Source: Gammaproteobacteria bacterium
GTDB taxonomy: Bacteria; Pseudomonadota; Gammaproteobacteria; Pseudomonadales; Azotimanducaceae
Assembly (NCBI GenBank): GCA_009843635.1
Contig: VYDB01000108.1
Span: forward strand, 1 to 56,691
DNA length: 56,691 nucleotides
Direction: 5' to 3'
A program made the position numbers and the translations under genes. Position 1 is the stretch's first letter, and the number at the start of each line of letters is the position of its first letter. This document shows positions 51,990 through 56,691 of the stretch, piece by piece. Below the pieces are notes generated by a model. The model saw only the letters and a program-made list of their open reading frames with translations, did no database searches and had not been told where the DNA came from.

Positions 51990-53341
51990 CGCTCGCCTCC
52001 GGCCACGGTTTGGCCGAGATCGAAGTCGCTGACCGGCTGGCGCAGGGGGTCGGACCGGTCGTAGTACAGATGGCCGTCGATCCAGACCCGTTCAGCGCGG
52101 GCGTAAACGCTGAACGGGTGGCGATCCCAGAGCACGGCGTCGGCCGCCTTGCCGACGCTGAGGGTGCCGGTCTCGGCCGCTATGCCCAAGGCTTTGGCGG
52201 CATTGCCGGTGATCCAGGACATGGCCTGCGCGTCACTGATGGCCATGCCCATGCGCCGTCCGGCCGTCATGGCCTTGGCCGCTTCCTGGTTGAGCCGCTG
52301 AATGAGCTCTTCGGAGTCGGAGTGGATGATGGCGCAGGCGCCGGCCGCATCGATCAGGGCGGCGTTCTGCGTGATGCCGTCAAAGGCCTCCAGCTTGAAG
52401 CCCCACCAATCCGCCCACACGGCCGAGCAGATGCCCGCCTCGGCCAGCAGGTCGGCGATCTTGTAGGACTCCGTGGCGTGATGGAAGGCGGTGATGGCGT
52501 AGCCGAACTCTTCGGCGATGTCCATCATCACCGCCATCTCGTCAGCTCGGTAGCAGTGGTTGTGCACCAGTATCTCACCGTCGAGCACTGCCGCTAGGGT
52601 GTCCAAGGCCAGGTTGCGATCCGGCGGCGCCTCCGCCTCGCCGGACTCGAATTGCTGGCGTTGGTCCCGATAGGCGGCTGCCTCCGCCCAAGCGGCGCGA
52701 TAGCCGGCCACGTTGCCCATGCGCGTCATGGGGGCCTGCATGCGCTCGCCGTAAACCCGCTTCGGATTTTCGCCGCAGGCCATCTTCAGGCTTTGCGGCG
52801 CGCCCGGGAACTTCATGCCCTGCATGGTGCGGGCAGGCACGTTCTTGAGCGTGACGCCGCGCCCGCCGAACAGGTTGGCGCTGCCGGGCAGGATGTGCAG
52901 GGTCGTTACGCCCCCGGCCAACGCCAGGCCAAACTGCGGGTCCTGCGGCCACACCGAATGCTCCACCCAGACCTCGGCGGTGTTGGGGCCGGTCGCTTCA
53001 TTGCCGTCGGCGGTCGATGCCACGCTCGGTGACGGATAGGTGCCGAGATGGGAGTGGACGTCGATGATGCCCGGCGTGAGCCATTTGCCGTTCCCGTCGA
53101 TCACCCGCCCGGACGCCGGCTCGGCCAGCGTTGCGCCACTCTCCGTGATGGCCGCGATGCGCCCATCCTCAAGCAGTACGTCGGCCCGGTCGAGCACCTT
53201 GCCATCGCCGGTGAATGCGGCGACGCCCCGTATCAGCGTGGTCTCGGTCGGCAGCGGGACGTAGGTGGACTCATAAGGTGCCGCGGCCAGGGCCAAGCCG
53301 GTGTGCAGGGCGGCCAGCAGCGCGCCGACTGATGCTCTCAT
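51986..53341 (-). CDS. Secreted amidohydrolase (imidazolonepropionase/dipeptidase-like)
   Basis: From ATG 53341 the product is 451 residues. A signal peptide (LLAALHTGLALAAAP) is followed by GIIDVHSHLGTYPSPS with an intact HxH metal motif, and later HNHCYRADEM, AFHHATESYKIADL and HSDSEELIQRL supplying further His/Asp ligands. It likely hydrolyses cyclic amides or peptides in the periplasm. GGGGATGG precedes the ATG. Upstream 23 codons of the open frame are rejected, since they precede the signal peptide. Confidence 0.85.
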   Translation of the reverse strand: MRASVGALLAALHTGLALAAAPYESTYVPLPTETTLIRGVAAFTGDGKVLDRADVLLEDGRIAAITESGATLAEPASGRVIDGNGKWLTPGIIDVHSHLGTYPSPSVASTADGNEATGPNTAEVWVEHSVWPQDPQFGLALAGGVTTLHILPGSANLFGGRGVTLKNVPARTMQGMKFPGAPQSLKMACGENPKRVYGERMQAPMTRMGNVAGYRAAWAEAAAYRDQRQQFESGEAEAPPDRNLALDTLAAVLDGEILVHNHCYRADEMAVMMDIAEEFGYAITAFHHATESYKIADLLAEAGICSAVWADWWGFKLEAFDGITQNAALIDAAGACAIIHSDSEELIQRLNQEAAKAMTAGRRMGMAISDAQAMSWITGNAAKALGIAAETGTLSVGKAADAVLWDRHPFSVYARAERVWIDGHLYYDRSDPLRQPVSDFDLGQTVAGGER

Positions 53342-53425
53342 GGTGATCCATCCCCGTGACTTGAGGCCAACTTTGCCCCGAAACGAGCGGGTTAGTCCAG
53401 TGGATGCCAAGCGGCAGCCGTCCGC

Positions 53426-56400
53426 CTACAAGTTCATCAGGTCAGCGTTGCCGCCCTTGGCGGCCAGGTTGTCGGTTCGGGTTCGCTCGGCCGCGAAGCG
53501 CAGCAGGTAGTGCGGCCCGCCGGCCTTGGGGCCGGTGCCGGAGAGGCCGCGGCCGCCGAAGGGGTTGACCCCCACGACCGCGCCGACCATGTTGCGGTTG
53601 ACGTACACGTTGCCGGCGAGGGCCTTGGCGAACGCCTCGTCGGCAAAGCCGTCCATGCGGCTGTGCACCCCCAGCGTCAGGCCGTAGCCGGTGCGGTTGA
53701 TGTCCTCGATCAGTGCGCCTAGATTGCTGCGCGGGTAGCGCACCACGTGCAGCACCGGACCGAAGACCTCTTCCTGGAGCTCTCCGACAGCGTCGATTTC
53801 GAAGGCGCAGGGGGCGAAGAAGGTGCCGTGCCGGCAATCGGCGGGCAGCTCGCAGGCGGCGATGCGGCGCGCCCCTCGATCCAGGGCCGCCACGTGGGCT
53901 TCGAGGGCTTCCACGGCGCGGGCGTCGATGACCGGACCGACGTCCGTGGCGGGATCCGAGGGATCGCCGATGATGAGCGCTTGCATCGCGCCGGCCAGCA
54001 TCCGCAACACATCATCGGCGATCTCCTCCTGCAGGCAGAGAATGCGCAGCGCGGAGCATCGTTGCCCGGCGCTGTGGAACGCCGAAGCGATGACGTCGTC
54101 CACCACCTGCTCGGGCAGCGCCGTGGTATCCACCAGCATGGCGTTTTGGCCGCCGGTTTCCGCGATCAGCGGGGTGATGGGGCCAGTTCGCTCGGCCAGC
54201 CGCCGGTTGATGGTCCGCGCCGTCGCCGTCGAGCCGGTGAACGCCACCCCCGCAACCCGCAAGTCGCCAACCAGGGTGTCCCCGACCCTGCCATCGCCCG
54301 GCAGCAGGTGCAGCGCGTTCTCCGGCACGCCCGCTTCGTGCAGCAGCCTGGTGGCTGCCGCGGCGACCAGCCCGGTTTGTTCGGCGGGCTTGGCGACGAC
54401 GCTGTTGCCGGCGGCAAGGGCGGCGGCGGCTTGGCCGGTGAAGATGGCCAATGGAAAGTTCCACGGGCTGATGCACAGGAAGGTGCCGCGGCCATGCAGG
54501 CTCAGTTGGTTGGCTTCTCCGGTGGGGCCGGGCAATTCCTTGGGACGGTCGAATCCCTGTTTCGCCTGCAGGCCGTAGTAGCGGCAGAAATCCACCGCCT
54601 CGCGCACTTCGGCTAGGGCATCGGCGACGGTGCGCCCGGCTTCGGCGACGATCAGGCCCATCAGCGCCGCGCAACGGGACTCGAGCAGGTCGGCGGCCCG
54701 CGTCAGAACGGCCGCCCGCTCGGCGCCGCCCCGGTCATCCCAAGCCGGGTGCGCCGTTGCGGCGCGTTCCAGCGCCGCTTCGATGTCCGAATCCGTGGAC
54801 GGCGCCACCGTGCCCAGCCGGCGGCGCCGGTCCGCCGGATTGAACACGGGGATTCCCTCCGCCTGGCGAAGCGCGCCGCCAACGATGGGCCCCGCACGAT
54901 GGGGGCGTTGGGATGCCTCGCCCATGACGCTGACCAGGGCGTCGAGCTCGGCGGGGTCATCGAGGTCGCATCCCTTGGCGTTGGCGCGTTCCTCGCCGGC
55001 GTGGCGGTACAGGTTGGGCGGCGCGGGAATCTTGGGGTGCCGGGTGCCGCCTTCGGCGACGGCGCTTTGCAAGGGATCCCGCACCAGTTCATGCACCGGC
55101 GCCTCGCGGTCTAGGAAACGATTGACGAAGGAGCTGTTGGCGCCGTTTTCCAACAGCCGCCGCACTAGGTAGGGCAGCAAGTCCCGGTGCGAGCCGACCG
55201 GGGCGTAAACCCGCAGGCGGACAGCTTCCCGCAGTTCGGCGTAGAGCAGTTGGCCCATGCCGTGCAGCCGTTGGAACTCAAAATCCGCGCCTTGCTGCGC
55301 CAGTTGCAGGATCGTGCTCAGGGTGTGCGCGTTGTGGGTTGCGAACTGCGGGAAGATCGCCTCCGGCGCGGCCAACAGGCGGGCCGCGCACACTTCGTAG
55401 CAAAGGTCGGTGTGGGCTTTGCGGGTGAAGACCGGGTAGTCGGGCAATCCCAGCTCCTGGGCCCGCTTGACCTCGGCGTCCCAATAGGCGCCCTTGACCA
55501 GCCGCACCGCGAATCGGTGCCCGGTGCGGGCCGCCAACGCCACCAACCAATCAGCCACTGAGGGGGCGCGCTTCTGGTACGCCTGCAGGACGAAGCCGAG
55601 CCCCGGCCAATCGGCCAAGTCGGGGTCTTGGGCGAGGCCCTCGAAGAGATCCAGGTTGAGCTCAAGCCTTGCGGCCTCTTCGGCGTCGAGGGTGAACTGC
55701 AGGCCATGCCGCTTGGCCTGCAACGCCAAGGCCTTGAGCTTGGGCGCCAGTTCGCCGAGCACCCGCCGGCGCTGCCGTTGCTCGAAGCGGGGATGCAGGG
55801 CGGAGAGCTTGACCGAAACGCCCTCTGCCGCCCCCGACGGAGCGCTGGGCTCGGCTTGGCCGAGCGTCTCGATCGCGTCGGCGTAGGCCTGGAAGTAGCG
55901 TTCGGCGTCGGCATAGGTCCGAGCGGCTTCGCCGAGCATGTCGTAGGAGAAGCCGGAGACCGGCGCCTCCGCCAGCGACCGTCCGCGGCGCAAGGCCTCC
56001 CCTAGGGTGCGGCCGAGCACGTATTGCCCGCCGAGGATGCGCATGGCTTGGGCCACCGCCGCCCGCACCACGGGCTCGCCCAGTCGGCTGGCGAGGCGGC
56101 GCAGCCAAGCCTGGGGGTTGGCCTGGGCATCGGCTGGCGGCGTGACCAGGCGCCCGGTGAGCATCAGGCCCCAAACCGAGACGTTCACGAACAACGAGTG
56201 GGAATGGCCGATGTGGGCGCTCCAATCCCCGGAGCGGACTTTCTCGGCGATCAGCGCATCGGCGGTTCGCTCATCGGGAATCCGCAGCAACGCCTCCGCC
56301 AGGCACAGCAAGGTCACGCCTTCATCGTTGGCCAGGCCGAATTCCAGGAGAAAGGCGTCCAAGGTGCCGGTGCGGTGGCCGGCCGCCCGGCAGCGCTCGA

Positions 56401-56563
56401 CCAGCGACCGCGCCCGCTCCAGCGCTTCGCGCCGCGCCGCTTGGCCCAGCGTCCCCTTGGCCTCCTTCACTAGATACTGGACCGAGCGGCCTTCGTCCCG
56501 CAGCGCCGCGCTGCGGATGGCGCCGCGCAGTTGGGCGAGGGAGGCGGATTGCACCGGATTCAT
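53426..56563 (-). CDS. putA: Bifunctional proline dehydrogenase/P5C dehydrogenase PutA
   Basis: A 1045-residue enzyme oxidising proline to glutamate. The N-terminal PRODH barrel includes VSVKLSALHPRF, RLVKGAYWDAEVKRAQ and YAPVGSHRDLLPYLVRRLLE. The aldehyde dehydrogenase domain includes ISPWNFPLAIFTGQAAAALA, VAFTGSTATA, Glu802 in AETGGQNAM and the nucleophile Cys836 in SAGQRCSALR. No N-terminal ribbon-helix-helix domain, so not self-repressing. ATG 56563 follows AAGAGG; a TTG seven codons up is an alternative. Confidence 0.95.
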   Translation of the reverse strand: MNPVQSASLAQLRGAIRSAALRDEGRSVQYLVKEAKGTLGQAARREALERARSLVERCRAAGHRTGTLDAFLLEFGLANDEGVTLLCLAEALLRIPDERTADALIAEKVRSGDWSAHIGHSHSLFVNVSVWGLMLTGRLVTPPADAQANPQAWLRRLASRLGEPVVRAAVAQAMRILGGQYVLGRTLGEALRRGRSLAEAPVSGFSYDMLGEAARTYADAERYFQAYADAIETLGQAEPSAPSGAAEGVSVKLSALHPRFEQRQRRRVLGELAPKLKALALQAKRHGLQFTLDAEEAARLELNLDLFEGLAQDPDLADWPGLGFVLQAYQKRAPSVADWLVALAARTGHRFAVRLVKGAYWDAEVKRAQELGLPDYPVFTRKAHTDLCYEVCAARLLAAPEAIFPQFATHNAHTLSTILQLAQQGADFEFQRLHGMGQLLYAELREAVRLRVYAPVGSHRDLLPYLVRRLLENGANSSFVNRFLDREAPVHELVRDPLQSAVAEGGTRHPKIPAPPNLYRHAGEERANAKGCDLDDPAELDALVSVMGEASQRPHRAGPIVGGALRQAEGIPVFNPADRRRRLGTVAPSTDSDIEAALERAATAHPAWDDRGGAERAAVLTRAADLLESRCAALMGLIVAEAGRTVADALAEVREAVDFCRYYGLQAKQGFDRPKELPGPTGEANQLSLHGRGTFLCISPWNFPLAIFTGQAAAALAAGNSVVAKPAEQTGLVAAAATRLLHEAGVPENALHLLPGDGRVGDTLVGDLRVAGVAFTGSTATARTINRRLAERTGPITPLIAETGGQNAMLVDTTALPEQVVDDVIASAFHSAGQRCSALRILCLQEEIADDVLRMLAGAMQALIIGDPSDPATDVGPVIDARAVEALEAHVAALDRGARRIAACELPADCRHGTFFAPCAFEIDAVGELQEEVFGPVLHVVRYPRSNLGALIEDINRTGYGLTLGVHSRMDGFADEAFAKALAGNVYVNRNMVGAVVGVNPFGGRGLSGTGPKAGGPHYLLRFAAERTRTDNLAAKGGNADLMNL

Positions 56564-56574
56564 AGCCTCTTGCG

Positions 56575-56691
56575 ATGAGTTCAAATGGGCAATACGGGAA
56601 AATACGCCTCACGGGCGCGTTTTGGCACTACCTTTCGGAGTGGACGGCGGCAAAAGTGGATCTGAAGCTGGCCAACGGGAGGGTTGGGAGG
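56575..56691 (+). CDS. Possible N-terminus of an unrecognised gene (cut by window edge)
   Basis: ATG 56575 opens a frame of 39 codons that runs off the right edge (MSSNGQYGKIRLTGAFWHYL and on). It is divergent from putA with 11 bp between starts. No ribosome binding site is obvious and no family is recognised. A shared promoter would have to lie in the coding ends. Confidence 0.3.
   Translation, partial: MSSNGQYGKIRLTGAFWHYLSEWTAAKVDLKLANGRVGR

Noticed and set aside
1-56691. rRNA, tRNA and CRISPR arrays
   Set aside because: None noticed by eye in any intergenic space, though small RNAs cannot be excluded.

Overview
The window is a GC-rich chromosomal segment of a gammaproteobacterium. The strongest support is the order gyrA-serC-pheA-hisC-tyrA-cmk-rpsA-ihfB-lapA (minus strand, 47854 down to 38078). 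Further support comes from the yrfG-hslR-pckA cluster, the gamma-type glutamate-cysteine ligase, MetR and a CusCBA pump. Many acyl-CoA, short-chain dehydrogenase (SDR) and MFS genes, a CYP153-like P450 and secreted hydrolases suggest a free-living or host-associated marine or soil-type heterotroph using lipids, peptides and sugars. I cannot place it below class. No rRNA, tRNA or CRISPR array was seen.

Layout. 1-2050 is a decayed accessory strip. It holds a partial gene, a proline-rich micro-ORF, two IS256-family transposase remnants in opposite orientations, the first 38 codons of a YedK/HMCES-type gene, a DUF433/DUF5615 toxin-antitoxin pair whose toxin is cut off at an IS end, and two small coiled-coil membrane proteins. 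2188-6016 carries a secreted unknown, a Spns-like MFS carrier and an overlapping TPR-like/HEPN gene pair. 6120-8495 is a divergent sugar-type symporter and SDR. 8772-15448 is core: cysQ, yrfG, hslR, pckA, gshA, a quinone oxidoreductase and dsbB. 15551-20794 holds a secreted two-repeat protein, an Ntn-hydrolase acylase lipoprotein and a flavin-dependent oxygenase/acyl-CoA dehydrogenase-fold protein. 20796-26589 is an acyl-CoA block (ligase, two SDRs, crotonase, carboxyltransferase). 26576-32844 is a copper/silver-type RND efflux operon with a His/Cys-rich small protein. 32937-37493 has an MFE2-like SDR, a 60-residue membrane protein, metR and a GH3 glycosidase. 37517-47854 is the coiled-coil gene followed by the lapA-to-gyrA block. 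47958-53341 carries the CYP153-like P450, an MFS carrier, a long inverted repeat and two coupled secreted amidohydrolases. putA and the start of one more open frame close the window.

Functionally, the acyl-CoA block plus P450 plus MFE2-like SDR suggests oxidation of alkyl or isoprenoid-like chains to acyl-CoA. PutA feeds proline carbon to glutamate, and PckA links the TCA cycle to gluconeogenesis. The aromatic/serine operon is almost fully overlapped, implying translational coupling from gyrA to cmk, and it lacks the aroA usually found between tyrA and cmk.

The most interesting candidates are the TPR/HEPN pair (4897-6016) with competing hairpins upstream, the IS-broken toxin module (976-1395), the secreted duplicated domain (15551-17047), the 30-bp inverted repeat (50618-50728), the Val at the GyrA Ser83 position, and the amidohydrolase pair in which one partner lacks the usual HxH. 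All functional statements are read from sequence motifs by eye; no search was run.
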